From positions 62,001 to 126,000 of the forward strand of contig CASGDA010000006.1 in the NCBI GenBank assembly GCA_949300145.1: 64,000 bases of DNA, given 5' to 3'. The number at the start of each line of letters is the position of its first letter. Position 1 is the stretch's first letter. The notes below the pieces were generated by a model. It did not search any database. It saw only the letters and a program-made list of their open reading frames with translations, and was not told where the DNA came from. This DNA is from an uncultured Treponema sp. (GTDB lineage: Bacteria > Spirochaetota > Spirochaetia > Treponematales > Treponemataceae). A program made the position numbers and the translations under genes. Shown here piece by piece: positions 32,172 through 42,217 of this stretch.

Positions 32172-33980
32172 ATGAATGAAGTGAAAACACCGAAAAAAAC
32201 TCCGTTATACTATTACGGAATTGTCATGTTATGTCTGCTGCTATTCAATTCCCTGATAATGCCGTGGATGGCGCAAAAACAAATCAAGCTGGTGGATTAC
32301 GGAACTTTTATGACCATGACGGAAAACAAAGAAATCGGTTTGGTGGAAGTTCAAAGTAACCAGATTATATTCACCGACAAAGACCAGACCGTCATTTACA
32401 AGACGGGTATAATGAATGACCCGGCTCTGGTCGAACGGTTGAAAAACTCCGGCGCAAAGTTCTCCCAGGAAATTGTGGAACAAATGTCCCCGCTTGCGAC
32501 ACTGTTGATTTACTGGATTCTTCCGATGGTTATTTTTGTCGGCATCGGACAATTCATGAGTAAAAAACTGATGAACCGGGCCGGCGGAAACAGCATGATG
32601 TTCGGTCTGGGGAAATCCAGCGCCAAGGTTTACGTGAAGTCCTCCGAAGGAATCCATTTCAAAGACGTCGCCGGCGAAGACGAAGCGAAAGAGAGCCTCG
32701 CGGAAATTGTGGACTATCTCCACAACCCGGCGAAATACAAAGAAATCGGCGCCTCCATGCCTAAGGGGGTACTGCTTGTCGGACCTCCGGGAACAGGAAA
32801 GACAATGCTGGCGAAAGCGGTCGCCGGCGAAGCGGACGTCCCTTTCTTCTCCATGTCCGGCTCTGAATTCGTGGAAATGTTCGTGGGGATGGGTGCATCC
32901 AAAGTGCGGGACCTTTTCAAACAGGCGAAGGAGAAAGCCCCATGTATTGTGTTCATCGACGAAATCGATGCAATCGGCAAAAAGCGTGACGGACAACTCG
33001 GAGGAAACGACGAGAGGGAACAGACGCTGAACCAGCTGCTTACGGAAATGGACGGCTTTGAGGGCAACAGCGGCGTCATCATCCTTGCCGCCACAAACCG
33101 CCCCGAATCCCTTGACCCAGCCCTTACACGGCCCGGAAGATTCGACCGCCGTGTTCCGGTTGAGCTGCCGGACCTGCAGGGGCGGGAGGAAATCCTGAAA
33201 GTCCATGCAAAAAAAATAAAGGTTGACAAGGACGTTGACTTCCGCCAGATTGCCCGGATGGCTTCCGGAGCCAGCGGAGCGGAGCTGGCCAATATTGTCA
33301 ATGAAGCGGCGCTGCGGGCAGTACGCGGCAACAGGACATCCGCAACACAGAGCGATCTGGAGGAAAGCATTGAAACCGTCATAGCCGGCTACCAGAAAAA
33401 GAATGCAATCCTCTCTGACCAGGAAAAGAAAACCGTTGCCTACCACGAAATCGGTCATGCTTTGGTGGCGGCAAAACAAACACAGTCCGCCCCCGTGCAG
33501 AAAATCACCATCATTCCCCGTACTTCCGGCGCACTGGGCTACACCATGCAGGTGGAAGAAGGCAACAAATACCTGATGACAAAAGAAGAGATTGAAAACA
33601 AAATAGCGACCTTCACCGGAGGAAGGGCTGCGGAAGAAGTTGTTTTCGATACCATTTCAACAGGCGCATCCAACGATATCGAACAGGCTACAAAGCTTGC
33701 CCGGGCGATGATAACACGCTACGGCATGAGCAAGGATTTTGACATGGTTGCCATGGAAACGGTGACGAACCAGTATCTGGGAGGGGACTCAAGCCTCGCC
33801 TGCTCGATGGAAACACAGACTGAAATCGACCGGCAGGTGGTGGAGCTGGTAAAACGGCAGCACGCAAAAGCCAGACAGATTCTGCAGGACAACCGCGGAA
33901 AACTCGACGAGCTCGCCCAGTACCTGTATGAAAAGGAAACCATAACCGGAGATGAATTCATGGAGATTCTGAACCGGTAA
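32172..33980 (+). CDS. ftsH: Accessory FtsH ATP-dependent zinc protease
   Basis: 602 residues. Two membrane helices ([21 protein letters not shown] near 12-32 and [20 protein letters not shown] near 105-125) flank a small external domain. The AAA+ core has GPPGTGKT (near 204-211), [12 protein letters not shown] and the SRH region with RPGRFDRR. The zinc site is HEIGH (near 425-429) in place of the more usual HEAGH, with the HExxH ligands intact. It degrades membrane and soluble proteins. The N-terminus resembles the second FtsH found with TetR genes in Lachnospiraceae-type bacteria, so it may be a transferred paralogue (inference). Confidence 0.92.
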   Translation: MNEVKTPKKTPLYYYGIVMLCLLLFNSLIMPWMAQKQIKLVDYGTFMTMTENKEIGLVEVQSNQIIFTDKDQTVIYKTGIMNDPALVERLKNSGAKFSQEIVEQMSPLATLLIYWILPMVIFVGIGQFMSKKLMNRAGGNSMMFGLGKSSAKVYVKSSEGIHFKDVAGEDEAKESLAEIVDYLHNPAKYKEIGASMPKGVLLVGPPGTGKTMLAKAVAGEADVPFFSMSGSEFVEMFVGMGASKVRDLFKQAKEKAPCIVFIDEIDAIGKKRDGQLGGNDEREQTLNQLLTEMDGFEGNSGVIILAATNRPESLDPALTRPGRFDRRVPVELPDLQGREEILKVHAKKIKVDKDVDFRQIARMASGASGAELANIVNEAALRAVRGNRTSATQSDLEESIETVIAGYQKKNAILSDQEKKTVAYHEIGHALVAAKQTQSAPVQKITIIPRTSGALGYTMQVEEGNKYLMTKEEIENKIATFTGGRAAEEVVFDTISTGASNDIEQATKLARAMITRYGMSKDFDMVAMETVTNQYLGGDSSLACSMETQTEIDRQVVELVKRQHAKARQILQDNRGKLDELAQYLYEKETITGDEFMEILNR

Positions 33981-34186
33981 GATACAAACAGCACCGGAGG
34001 AACTTGCGGCAAAAAAACCTGCTGCGGGTTCTTCCGAAAAAGAATGACAGCGGTTATCCATCCAAAACTCCGTTGAAAAACAATATTTGATTTTTTACAA
34101 GGATTTATTTCCTAAATAAAAAACGGCAGAATGGTATATTTCTACTTTTTACTTAATAGTCCCGGAATGACAAACGGAGACATAAG

Positions 34187-34606
34187 ATGAAAACAATAAA
34201 GGTTGTCGCAGCGGTGATTTTCCGTACCCATGATTCCGGGAGAAAAGAGGTTCTTGCAACCCAGAGGGGATACGGCGAATTCAAGGACTGGTGGGAATTC
34301 CCCGGAGGGAAAATTGAAGAAGGCGAAACTCCCGGGGAAGCCCTTGCCCGTGAAATAAAAGAAGAACTTGACGCGGAAATCCGGGTCGGAGACTTGCTCG
34401 GAACAATCGAATACGAATATCCCTCCTTCCATCTTTCCATGGACTGCTTCTGCTGTACCCTTTCTCCGGAGGGAAAAGAGTCATCGCTTCTGGAACACGA
34501 AAACGCGGCATGGCTGGATTCCAGAACTCTGGAAACAGTACAGTGGCTCCCGGCTGACCTAGGGATTCTGGACAAAATCCGCGTAATGCTTCAATCCCCG
34601 GTTTGA
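34187..34606 (+). CDS. Nudix hydrolase, MutT/CTP-pyrophosphohydrolase-like
   Basis: 139 residues. The Nudix box GGKIEEGETPGEALAREIKEEL is complete. The N-terminal KVVAAVIFRTH and the C-terminal AAWLDSRTLETVQWLPADLGIL match the MutT/NudG group that hydrolyses oxidised or modified nucleoside triphosphates. It stands alone between ftsH and the HD gene. Substrate cannot be fixed from sequence. Confidence 0.88.
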   Translation: MKTIKVVAAVIFRTHDSGRKEVLATQRGYGEFKDWWEFPGGKIEEGETPGEALAREIKEELDAEIRVGDLLGTIEYEYPSFHLSMDCFCCTLSPEGKESSLLEHENAAWLDSRTLETVQWLPADLGILDKIRVMLQSPV

Positions 34607-34646
34607 CTTCCCGGCATGTATATAGTACCTTTTAAAAAGGAAAACT

Positions 34647-35522
34647 ATGAAATCACCTAAAGAAATATCACTTGAAAAGAAAATCATAACTCTGCTGGAA
34701 GAAGCGGCGGCGGCGGAACGGATACAGCCGGCGGATTACCTGCCGCTGGCCGCCGTCCGCCTGCTGATAGATGACGCCGAAGTGCAGGCTGTTCAGGATT
34801 ATGCGAACGATGTGTCCATTGTCCGGCTGGGATACAACGACCACGGTCCGGTTCATATGAGGACAGTCACCGTAAACGCCATCCGCATGATGCTTCTTCT
34901 CAGGCAGGCGGGGATAAAAACCAGTCTCGAAACAGAGAACGCAGGCTCCTTCCAGGACAGCCTCACCGCCGTCATCTTTGCGTCATTCCTCCACGACTTC
35001 GGCATGACAGTGGGACGGCAGGATCACGAGCTGTTCAGTGTATCCCTGGCCCTGCCCGTCATCGAACGCCTGCTGTCACAACTGCTGCCCGATTCAGCCG
35101 CAGACAGCGGGGAAACAGGAAGTCCGCACAATCCGCTGAAACGCCGGATCATCATCCGGTCCCTGGCGGTGGAAGGAATCGCCGGCCACATGGGCAGCAG
35201 GCGGATTCATTCCCTGGAAGCCGGAATGATTCTGATTGCCGACGGTTGCGACATGGCAAAGGGACGCGCCCGTATTCCCATGGCAATCAACACGGAACCG
35301 AAAATCGGCGACATCCATAAATACTCCGCCAATTCAATTGAAAAAGTTTCGATTAAAACCGGCATGGAAAAACCCATCCGCATTGAAATATCCATGTCCA
35401 GTGACGTGGGTTTTTTCCAGATAGAAGAAGTTCTGCTCCAAAAAATAAACTGCAGCCCGGCCAAACCCTACATTGAACTGGTCGCCGGCGTGGAACAGCA
35501 GGAACCGAAACAGTATCTGTAA
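34647..35522 (+). CDS. HD-domain phosphohydrolase
   Basis: 291 residues. YNDHGPVHMRTVTVNAIRMM, then FASFLHDFGMTVGRQDHELFS supply the His/His-Asp ligands of an HD metal site; EGIAGHMGSRRIHSLEAGMILIADGCDMAKGR is the later helix block seen in archaeal/bacterial HD proteins with a C-terminal beta domain. Probable nucleotide or phosphate ester hydrolysis; the substrate is unknown. It ends 27 bases before the convergent diguanylate cyclase gene. Confidence 0.8.
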   Translation: MKSPKEISLEKKIITLLEEAAAAERIQPADYLPLAAVRLLIDDAEVQAVQDYANDVSIVRLGYNDHGPVHMRTVTVNAIRMMLLLRQAGIKTSLETENAGSFQDSLTAVIFASFLHDFGMTVGRQDHELFSVSLALPVIERLLSQLLPDSAADSGETGSPHNPLKRRIIIRSLAVEGIAGHMGSRRIHSLEAGMILIADGCDMAKGRARIPMAINTEPKIGDIHKYSANSIEKVSIKTGMEKPIRIEISMSSDVGFFQIEEVLLQKINCSPAKPYIELVAGVEQQEPKQYL

Positions 35523-35548
35523 GACTGTCCCGTATAAAAAAACACCTG

Positions 35549-37255
35549 TCACAAACGCTCAAAAGACGGATTATCCCTGCATGATCCCCGCTTCTTGAGT
35601 TTGTCGGCATACATCAGCTCATCCGCCTGCTTCAGACATTCCATTATATCAGTGGAACCCAATATCTGGTATCCGCAGGCAACCGAAAGGGGCTGGGAAA
35701 CGTTTTTCTCTTCTTCTGCCAACAGCCCATGAAAATTCCGGAGTTTACACTCAAAATTTTCTTTCCCGATATTCCTGCCAATCACACAAAACTCGTCACC
35801 ACCCACACGGTAACAAAAACAATCGGGGGCAAATGCGGTTTGAAGACATTTTGAGATTGCCTTCAAAGCCTTATCACCGGCGGCATGCCCGAAATTATCG
35901 TTAATATGTTTTAAATAATTCATATCCGCCACAAGTATCATTGTTTCTTCCGCCCACGGATTCTTTTTATATTCATTCAGCCTTTTCTCAAAAGCCGCCC
36001 TATTACCCAATCCCGTCATAACATCTGTATAAGCAAGTTCTTCATAAATCCTTTGACGGACAGCGTTAATTTTCAAATCGTTGATTTGGTTCGTAACAAT
36101 TATGCCCAAAGCTATAAAGAAAAACAACATGCCCAATTTGCTCGATCTGCCCACATCCGCTCCGGGATCAATGTAAAACAAAAGAACATCGCCACAGCAA
36201 AACAAAAACAAGACAAGTATAGCCCTGTAAATATAGCGCTCCTCTTTATTCTTCTCCATCTTATAAAATTTATGGTAGGATCTTACAATTTCAACGAATA
36301 TTACAGGAACAAGGATATGAATGGTGATAATCATATCAGTAAAATGAAATATTCCGAAAATCTGTAAAAACTGGATAATGATAAAATTTATGCACGAAAG
36401 CCGGAATAAAAATGTCAGGACAGAATCCCTGGAAAAACAGGGGAATGACTGGAAAAAATACAAACCGGTTACAGGCAAAAGGAAAAAACACGAATACAGC
36501 AAATACAACATTACAGGACTGTTTCCGCTGAATAACTGGAGGCTTTTCGCCTCAAAGATACACCACAAACTCACAGTTAGTCCGAAAATTCCCAGGCGGA
36601 TGAACCTTCTGCGGAGGATTTTATCTTTAACGAACATTCCCGCGAAAGAAAGCACAATACCGATTGTTAAAATGAAAACATCAACAAAAAGGGACAAGAG
36701 CCCTTTTTTAAGTATCATATATAAAAACGAAGCCTTTGTCCCTGTATAAACAGCCGGAAGGGAACGTGCGCTTTTATCAAACACCGGTTCAATTTCTATC
36801 CTCAAAATTTTACCGTCAAAATCGTCCGGCAAACGAATAAACTGCCAGGCCGAAGCAGCGGACAAGGGGAAAGGAGTTTTCCTCCCCCTGTCAGACGAAA
36901 GCATACACACATCATCAATAAAAATGTCCACCCAAGACTGCACTGTATAGAAAATAATTGAATTACCATCGATGGATGATTTATCAAGTTTCTTGGAAAC
37001 GACAATGACATCCCCGCCGGAGGCATTGATTTTGACCGGCAAAGGGCTTTGAAATGAGACACCGCCGTATGTAATTGTGAAATCCCCTTCTATTAAAGAA
37101 GCTGTTTCTGTATCCAGCCGGTTATCGGAGGTGACGGAAGTAACCCCAATCCACACAGCGACAACCAGGGCAAAAACAAAAAGGAATGAGATAAAAAACA
37201 AATCAACACGGGCCATAACATGCCGGCCAAAATGTATTTTCCGTAAAAAATGCAT
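35549..37255 (-). CDS. Membrane-bound diguanylate cyclase
   Basis: 568 residues. An N-terminal membrane anchor (FFISFLFVFALVVAVWIG) and an extracytoplasmic sensor of about 150 residues are followed by seven hydrophobic helices of 7TM-DISM type, then a GGDEF domain: AYTDVMTGLGNRAAFEKRL and YRVGGDEFCVIGR (about 480-492). The intact GGDEF makes cyclic-di-GMP synthesis likely. Start at 37255 or the ATG 13 codons later. Typical of spirochaete signalling genes. Confidence 0.88.
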   Translation of the reverse strand: MHFLRKIHFGRHVMARVDLFFISFLFVFALVVAVWIGVTSVTSDNRLDTETASLIEGDFTITYGGVSFQSPLPVKINASGGDVIVVSKKLDKSSIDGNSIIFYTVQSWVDIFIDDVCMLSSDRGRKTPFPLSAASAWQFIRLPDDFDGKILRIEIEPVFDKSARSLPAVYTGTKASFLYMILKKGLLSLFVDVFILTIGIVLSFAGMFVKDKILRRRFIRLGIFGLTVSLWCIFEAKSLQLFSGNSPVMLYLLYSCFFLLPVTGLYFFQSFPCFSRDSVLTFLFRLSCINFIIIQFLQIFGIFHFTDMIITIHILVPVIFVEIVRSYHKFYKMEKNKEERYIYRAILVLFLFCCGDVLLFYIDPGADVGRSSKLGMLFFFIALGIIVTNQINDLKINAVRQRIYEELAYTDVMTGLGNRAAFEKRLNEYKKNPWAEETMILVADMNYLKHINDNFGHAAGDKALKAISKCLQTAFAPDCFCYRVGGDEFCVIGRNIGKENFECKLRNFHGLLAEEEKNVSQPLSVACGYQILGSTDIMECLKQADELMYADKLKKRGSCRDNPSFERL

Positions 37256-37353
37256 AATAATTTACCATCAACAATATGATAATATTATAACGCGTATAGC
37301 AGGATTTAACTAATAAATACTGAAAAATCCCTGTTCCAGGCTTTTTCCCTGTT

Positions 37354-38226
37354 TTATTCCAATGTGTTTTCCCGCACACAGGCATCCTGAAAACCGTCCA
37401 ACCGGAGCCCGCCATGCTCTCCCCTTCCCCAGCGGCCGCCGTGTTTTCCGCCGTTCCCCCTGTTTTTCCGGCCATACCCCGCATAGGGTTCACCAGGCAT
37501 ATCCGCATCCCCGCTTCCACCCGCGGTTCCGTCATCCGAATCAGACAGGGAAAGAATCATGTCGCGTATTTCCTTCATTGTCATTCCCTTGATTTCATCC
37601 TCGGACACCACCGATCCCATGGACCGCAGTCTCAGAAACGCCTGGTATTTTCCCCGGGACAGGCCCGCCTCGTGGGCACACTCTGTCCCCGCGAAGGAAC
37701 CTGAATAACAGTAAATATTCCGCCGGGATGAAGTGCATTTTTTCACTCCGTTCAACACCTCGTTCCCCCTGTTCCCCTCATTGCTTATCACAGTCACAGC
37801 CATAACCTCATCCCGCCGGAAATATTCCCCTATTTGCTCACTGCTCATGATAAGATCCAAGGCATCCCCATACTTCTTGTGTCTAAGGGGCAAAGAGGCG
37901 GCAAGTTTTTTTCCGTCGTTGTTATATCCGGTAACCGAGATGACCCGGTTTAAGCCGTTTATTCCCAATTCAATCGAAGGATTAATATCTATGCTTATTA
38001 CCACTGACGGAGTAAAATAAAAACGGAAGCCTGCTGTCACAAAAATAAAAATTAAAACGCTTGCCACGGCAACAAGGGGTCGCAGGGGAATCCTTCCGGA
38101 AACGCTCGCCCTGCCTTTCAGCATCCGGGAACGCAGGTATGCTTTTGTTTTTTCTTTTAAATCTTCTTCCGCATGAATTTTATCGAAAACACATTTAAAC
38201 CTGTTATTCATATCCGTCTCCACCAA
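37354..38226 (-). CDS. RsgI-like membrane anti-sigma factor
   Basis: 290 residues. A short cytoplasmic N-terminus (MNNRFKCVFDKIHAEEDLKEKTKAYL), one membrane helix (VAVASVLIFIFVTAGF), then VVISIDINPSIELGINGLNRVISVTGYNNDGKKL, the RsgI-type periplasmic module. The C-terminal 60 residues are Gly/Arg/His-rich (YGRKNRGNGGKHGGRWGRG). It overlaps the sigma gene by 23 bases and would hold that sigma factor at the membrane until a surface signal arrives. The ligand of the outer domain is unknown. Confidence 0.82.
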   Translation of the reverse strand: MVETDMNNRFKCVFDKIHAEEDLKEKTKAYLRSRMLKGRASVSGRIPLRPLVAVASVLIFIFVTAGFRFYFTPSVVISIDINPSIELGINGLNRVISVTGYNNDGKKLAASLPLRHKKYGDALDLIMSSEQIGEYFRRDEVMAVTVISNEGNRGNEVLNGVKKCTSSRRNIYCYSGSFAGTECAHEAGLSRGKYQAFLRLRSMGSVVSEDEIKGMTMKEIRDMILSLSDSDDGTAGGSGDADMPGEPYAGYGRKNRGNGGKHGGRWGRGEHGGLRLDGFQDACVRENTLE

Positions 38227-38686
38227 GTTTTTCCCGGAGCATATTCCTTGCTCTTGCCAAAAGGCTGTAAACCGTATTTACATTTTTACCAAGGATACGG
38301 CCTATTTCCGGAGCAGTGTAATTCTCATAATAATGGAGGTATAAAACTTCTTTATATTTTCCCGGCAATGTGAGGATATTTTCCAGCACATCAGTGTCTG
38401 ACGGTGTTAAGTCCGGAAACAATCCGGTATATTCATCAATTGATACAACCCTGCTGCGGAAAAAACTTTTAATCAAATCTTTACAGGCGTTTATTGTCAC
38501 CCTGACAAACCAGGCTTTTTCATGTTCCTCATTTTCAAAAACAAGGGAGCTTAGGACATATTTCAAGAACACAGTTTGAAATATGTCCTCCGTATCGGAA
38601 CAGTTTTTCAGGTAAACCATGCAAATACGTTTCACCGTGTCCGCATATTTTTCTATTGCGATACAAGCTTCCTGTTCACTACGCAT
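38204..38686 (-). CDS. ECF-type RNA polymerase sigma factor
   Basis: 160 residues. Region 2 is CMVYLKNCSDTEDIFQTVFLKYV and region 4 is LPGKYKEVLYLHYYENYTAPEIGRILGKNVNTVYSLLARARNMLREKL (in pieces). There is no region 1 or 3, as in ECF factors. It sits between the small secreted protein and its anti-sigma gene, so all three are probably one autoregulated operon. Confidence 0.88.
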   Translation of the reverse strand: MRSEQEACIAIEKYADTVKRICMVYLKNCSDTEDIFQTVFLKYVLSSLVFENEEHEKAWFVRVTINACKDLIKSFFRSRVVSIDEYTGLFPDLTPSDTDVLENILTLPGKYKEVLYLHYYENYTAPEIGRILGKNVNTVYSLLARARNMLREKLGGDGYE

Positions 38687-38708
38687 AAATTATTCCGCGG
38701 TATTCCAG

Positions 38709-39179
38709 TCACTGCACGGAAGGGCTTTGGGCGGACGGTTTTCTTGCATTTTCTCCAGGAACAAACCTGCCGGAATAAAAGCCATAACATCCCCGCCTGC
38801 CGCATCCGCCATATTCATATTCTGTGTATCCGGCACAATTTCCTGAACCATGGCGGCCACAACCGGATGTCCCGTAATAATCACAAACACCGTCATCATT
38901 TTCATCAGCAAAGCATCTTCCTGATCCGGACAACCCGGAGCCGGCATACCGGCATCCTCTTCCGGCATACCCCTGGGTCCGATGACGCGAATTCAAATAA
39001 GGGGCGCGGCCCGTGCGTCTGGCTCCACAGACTTCATAATAATCACAGATTCCATTTCCGTTTTCATCCGCAAAAAATCTCCCGCCTGCAACGGGTTTGT
39101 TTTCCCCGGCAAAAGCGATTCCGCAACCGGCGGAAACCATAAAAATAACAGCGGCCACGCCTTTTAAAATCCTTTTCAC
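38709..39179 (-). CDS. Secreted protein with two EF-hand-like DxNxNGxCD motifs
   Basis: 156 residues, GTG start with GGAGG 7 bases upstream. A signal peptide (KGVAAVIFMVSAGCGIAFA) leads to two copies of FADENxxGxCDYY (ADENGNGICDYYE and ADENDDGVCDYYG) separated by Gly/Arg/Cys/Tyr-rich sequence. The first fits an EF-hand loop (D-x-N-x-N-G...D..E); the second lacks the last Glu. Similar motifs occur in secreted proteins next to ECF/RsgI pairs in Firmicutes. It may be the sensed or regulated surface product of the sigma operon (inference). Confidence 0.7.
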   Translation of the reverse strand: MKRILKGVAAVIFMVSAGCGIAFAGENKPVAGGRFFADENGNGICDYYEVCGARRTGRAPYLNSRHRTQGYAGRGCRYAGSGLSGSGRCFADENDDGVCDYYGTSGCGRHGSGNCAGYTEYEYGGCGRRGCYGFYSGRFVPGENARKPSAQSPSVQ

Positions 39180-39337
39180 AAAAATGCCTCCATTCTTCCA
39201 TCCTCAGTATATATCAGCCTTTCCGGCTTCATATATAATACGATTGGGGAGGGGAAATCCATTCATCAATATCGGAAATTCCAAAAAAAAATCCCAGGAA
39301 ATTCAATCTGATAAAACCGCATAGGAATACACAGGAT

Positions 39338-39373
39338 AAAAAAACGGAGGGCCGGCTAATAACCGACCCTCCG
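39338..39373 (-). terminator. Terminator of the ribosomal superoperon
   Basis: On the minus strand CGGAGGG ... CCCTCCG (39345-39351, 39367-39373), with an inner CGG/CCG pair, is followed by seven T. It lies 30 bases after the stop of the last small gene. Confidence 0.88.
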
Positions 39374-39402
39374 ATTCATCCATAAAGTGTGGCAAAGTCA
39401 AA

Positions 39403-39579
39403 TCAAACAGCCTTGCCGTTTTTTATCGCGGCTTTGCACACTTTGCAAATTTTAACCTTTTCACCGGCCACTTCCTGTTCATACAGAACCTTCACTCCGG
39501 TTTTTTTGCAAACAGGGCATGTTCCACGACCATGGGCAACTTCCCCGCGAATACCTTTTCCACGATGCGCTTTCGACAT
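39403..39579 (-). CDS. 58-residue zinc-ribbon protein ending the alpha operon
   Basis: 58 residues starting MSKAHRGKGIRGEVAHGRG. CPVC (21-24) and CKVC (45-48) form a zinc ribbon, and the N-terminus is basic like a ribosomal protein. It starts 3 bases after rplQ ends and is followed by the operon terminator. Its place among ribosomal genes suggests an RNA- or ribosome-associated role. I do not recognise a named family. Confidence 0.75.
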   Translation of the reverse strand: MSKAHRGKGIRGEVAHGRGTCPVCKKTGVKVLYEQEVAGEKVKICKVCKAAIKNGKAV

Positions 39580-39581
39580 AA

Positions 39582-40106
39582 TCAGCCCTCCGCAGTAGTT
39601 TCAGCAGATCCAGACTCCTTGGCTTTGGCCTTGGGAGCATCCGTACTCTTGCCGGATTTAGCTTTCTTTGCAGGGGCAGAATTTCCGGCAGCCTTCTTGG
39701 AACCGGTCTTGGCGGCTTTTTTCTTGTCGCCTTTTCCTTCGGTATCCAAGGTATAATCAACCAGCTCCAAAATAGCCAACTCCGCGGCATCACCGGTTCT
39801 GAAGCCAAGCTTCATGATACGGGTATAACCGCCCTGTCTTTCCTTCATCCTGGGACCGATTTCGGTAAAAAGCTTGGCAAGAACAGCTTCATCAGAAATG
39901 AAACGCGCCACCTGCCTCCTGTTATGAACCGAATCAACCTTTGCCCTGGTGATAAGTTTTTCGGCTGTTCTGCGAACTTCGAGAGCCTTTGGCTTCGTAG
40001 TGGTAACACGTTCGAACTTGAACAGTGAAGTTACCATATTACGGTGCATCGCCCTCCGATGCGCCGAATTCCGCGAAAGCGGGTTAAAACCGTTTTTATG
40101 CTTCAT
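39582..40106 (-). CDS. rplQ: Ribosomal protein L17 with C-terminal extension
   Basis: 174 residues. [29 protein letters not shown] is the standard L17 start, and the core ends near residue 118. A further 55 residues are Lys/Ala/Ser-rich and probably disordered, longer than in most bacteria but seen in spirochaetes. It overlaps rpoA by 11 bases. Confidence 0.95.
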   Translation of the reverse strand: MKHKNGFNPLSRNSAHRRAMHRNMVTSLFKFERVTTTKPKALEVRRTAEKLITRAKVDSVHNRRQVARFISDEAVLAKLFTEIGPRMKERQGGYTRIMKLGFRTGDAAELAILELVDYTLDTEGKGDKKKAAKTGSKKAAGNSAPAKKAKSGKSTDAPKAKAKESGSAETTAEG

Positions 40107-41151
40107 CTGTTTCTTCCTTTTTCTTAGGCAACTTAATAGAATTCTTGATATGGCTGTAATCAGTCATGCCAAGACCAAGATTCCATTCCTGAAGTTTTTC
40201 ACGAATTTCCTGAAGACTCTTTTTGCCGAAATTACGGGTTTTGGCAATATCATCCTCAGTCTTTTTCGTCAATTCCCCGATTGTCCTGATATTCGCATTT
40301 TTCAAACAATTTGAAGATCTGACAGAAAGCTCCAATTCTTCAACCGGAGTACTGAGAAGCTGGCGGATCCGCTCATCTTCCTCGTCAAAATCCTCCTCAA
40401 CGCCGATTTCACTTTCATTGAAGTTCACAAAAACCGAGAAATGATCCTTCGCGATTTTCGCAGCCTCAGCCAAAGCATTCTCAGGCGATATTGTTCCGTC
40501 AGTCCAAATCTCAATGGTAAGCTTGTCGTAATCGTTACGCTGACCGACACGGCACGGATCGATACTGTACTTCACCTTCGTGACCGGACTGTAAATCGCG
40601 TCCATCGGTATTGTGCCGACAACTTCGACATAACGTTCATTCATCTCCGCCGGAACATACCCGCGGGCAAGATCAACCTGAACTTCAAAATCAAGACGGG
40701 CGCCTTCCATCATGGTAAACACAGGGAAAGGTTCCCCCAGGATTTCAAGCTGGGTCTCATTTCCAAACATATCGCTTGTAACAGTCCCGGGTCCGGAAAA
40801 CTCAAAGTGGAAAGTTTCCTGCTCCACATCTTCCGGAAGACGCAACCGTATCTGCTTGAGGTTATTCAAGACTTCCAGAGTATCCTCGACTACATTGGGG
40901 ATAGTCTCGAATTCACTTGAAATCGTATGAGCCACACCATCCGCATCATAGGAATCTATTTTAACCGCAGAAATCGCATACCCCTGGATTGACGAAAGCA
41001 GAACACGGCGCAGGGTATTTCCCACGGTTGTTCCGAAGCCGGTTTCAAAAGGAGATGCCACAAATTTGCCGTATTCAGCGGTGGATTCCGAACGAACGAA
41101 TTCCAGGTTTTTCGGCTTTTTAAATCCTTTTAACAGATTTTTCCTGGCCAT
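40096..41151 (-). CDS. rpoA: RNA polymerase alpha subunit
   Basis: 351 residues. The N-terminal dimerisation domain ([25 protein letters not shown]) and C-terminal UP-element/activator domain ([23 protein letters not shown]) are both present. Located after rpsD as in the usual alpha operon. It nucleates RNA polymerase assembly. Confidence 0.97.
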   Translation of the reverse strand: MARKNLLKGFKKPKNLEFVRSESTAEYGKFVASPFETGFGTTVGNTLRRVLLSSIQGYAISAVKIDSYDADGVAHTISSEFETIPNVVEDTLEVLNNLKQIRLRLPEDVEQETFHFEFSGPGTVTSDMFGNETQLEILGEPFPVFTMMEGARLDFEVQVDLARGYVPAEMNERYVEVVGTIPMDAIYSPVTKVKYSIDPCRVGQRNDYDKLTIEIWTDGTISPENALAEAAKIAKDHFSVFVNFNESEIGVEEDFDEEDERIRQLLSTPVEELELSVRSSNCLKNANIRTIGELTKKTEDDIAKTRNFGKKSLQEIREKLQEWNLGLGMTDYSHIKNSIKLPKKKEETDEA

Positions 41152-41160
41152 TTAAACTCC

Positions 41161-41796
41161 TTACTTGGAATACAACTCAACTACGAGCTGCTCCTTGATA
41201 TCCGCAAGGTCTGTAACATCAGTGCGCCTGGGCACGGAAACGAATGTTCCTTTCATAGCATCTTCATCAACAGTGAGCCAGGGATAAACGCCGGATTTTC
41301 CAATCTCTTTCAACGCATCCTTCACAACGTTAAGTTTTTTGCTGGCTTCCTTGATTTCGATGACATCACCGGGCTTAACCATATAACTCGGAATGTTAAC
41401 CGGCTTGCCATTCACGTATACATGTCCGTGCTGGACAACCTGCCTGGCCTGGTTCCTGTTAACCGCAAACCTCATGCGGAAAACAACATTGTCCAGACGG
41501 CTTTCCAAAAGCCCGATCAGGTTCTCGCCGGTTATTCCGGGCATACGGAGAGCCCTGTTGAAAAACAGACGGAACTGCTTTTCAAGCATGCAGTAGATTC
41601 TTTTGAGTCTCTGCTTCTCCCTAAGCATCATTCCATAGTCAGAGCGTTTTCCAATCCTTGCCTTGGGGTCTTTCCCGGGCAAAGGTCTTTTTTTGTTGAT
41701 AGGACATTTATCAGATTTACAGCGTTCGCCTTTCAAAAACAATTTCTTTTGTTCAGCACGGCAAAGCCTGCAAAGAGGTCCGGTATATCTAGCCAT
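41161..41796 (-). CDS. rpsD: Ribosomal protein S4
   Basis: 211 residues. The N-terminus holds a zinc-type cluster CRLCRAEQKKLFLKGERCKSDKC, followed by the S4 RNA-binding domain LDNVVFRMRFAVNRNQARQVVQHGHVYVNG (in pieces). It is a primary 16S rRNA binder and the usual alpha-operon repressor. The zinc-type C+ form is present. Confidence 0.96.
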   Translation of the reverse strand: MARYTGPLCRLCRAEQKKLFLKGERCKSDKCPINKKRPLPGKDPKARIGKRSDYGMMLREKQRLKRIYCMLEKQFRLFFNRALRMPGITGENLIGLLESRLDNVVFRMRFAVNRNQARQVVQHGHVYVNGKPVNIPSYMVKPGDVIEIKEASKKLNVVKDALKEIGKSGVYPWLTVDEDAMKGTFVSVPRRTDVTDLADIKEQLVVELYSK

Positions 41797-41811
41797 GAAT
41801 CTCTCCTTAAA

Positions 41812-42192
41812 TTACACGCGCCTTGTCTTTCTAGGACGGCATCCGTTATGAGGGATTGGAGTAATATCATTTATAGATTTTACTTTCAATCCGAGCGCTC
41901 CAAGCTGACGGATCGCAGATTCGCGTCCGACACCAGGCCCCTTCACAAAAACATGAACTTCCCGCAACCCATAAGACTGGGCCCGCTGCACAGCAGTTTC
42001 AGCCACAGTTTGGGCGGCGAAGGGAGTGGATTTCTTTGCGCCGTTAAACCCGAGACCACCGGAAGAAGCCCAGGAAAGGGCGTTCCCATTCAAATCCGTG
42101 ATGGTCACAATGGTATTGTTAAACGTCGCCTGAATGTATACATTCCCTTCATATACACTCTTTTTCTCTTTTCTTTTCTTTACGGTCGCCAC
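41812..42192 (-). CDS. rpsK: Ribosomal protein S11
   Basis: 126 residues. The [18 protein letters not shown]-like start and the C-terminal [17 protein letters not shown] are diagnostic. It forms the 30S platform. Positioned between rpsM and rpsD. Confidence 0.97.
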   Translation of the reverse strand: MATVKKRKEKKSVYEGNVYIQATFNNTIVTITDLNGNALSWASSGGLGFNGAKKSTPFAAQTVAETAVQRAQSYGLREVHVFVKGPGVGRESAIRQLGALGLKVKSINDITPIPHNGCRPRKTRRV

Positions 42193-42217
42193 GTCAGAAC
42201 TCCTTCAAAATTTCCTG

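Noticed and set aside
32241-33479. 412-codon open frame antisense to ftsH
   Set aside because: It lies wholly opposite a highly conserved gene and has no family character; GC-rich codons keep the antisense frame open.
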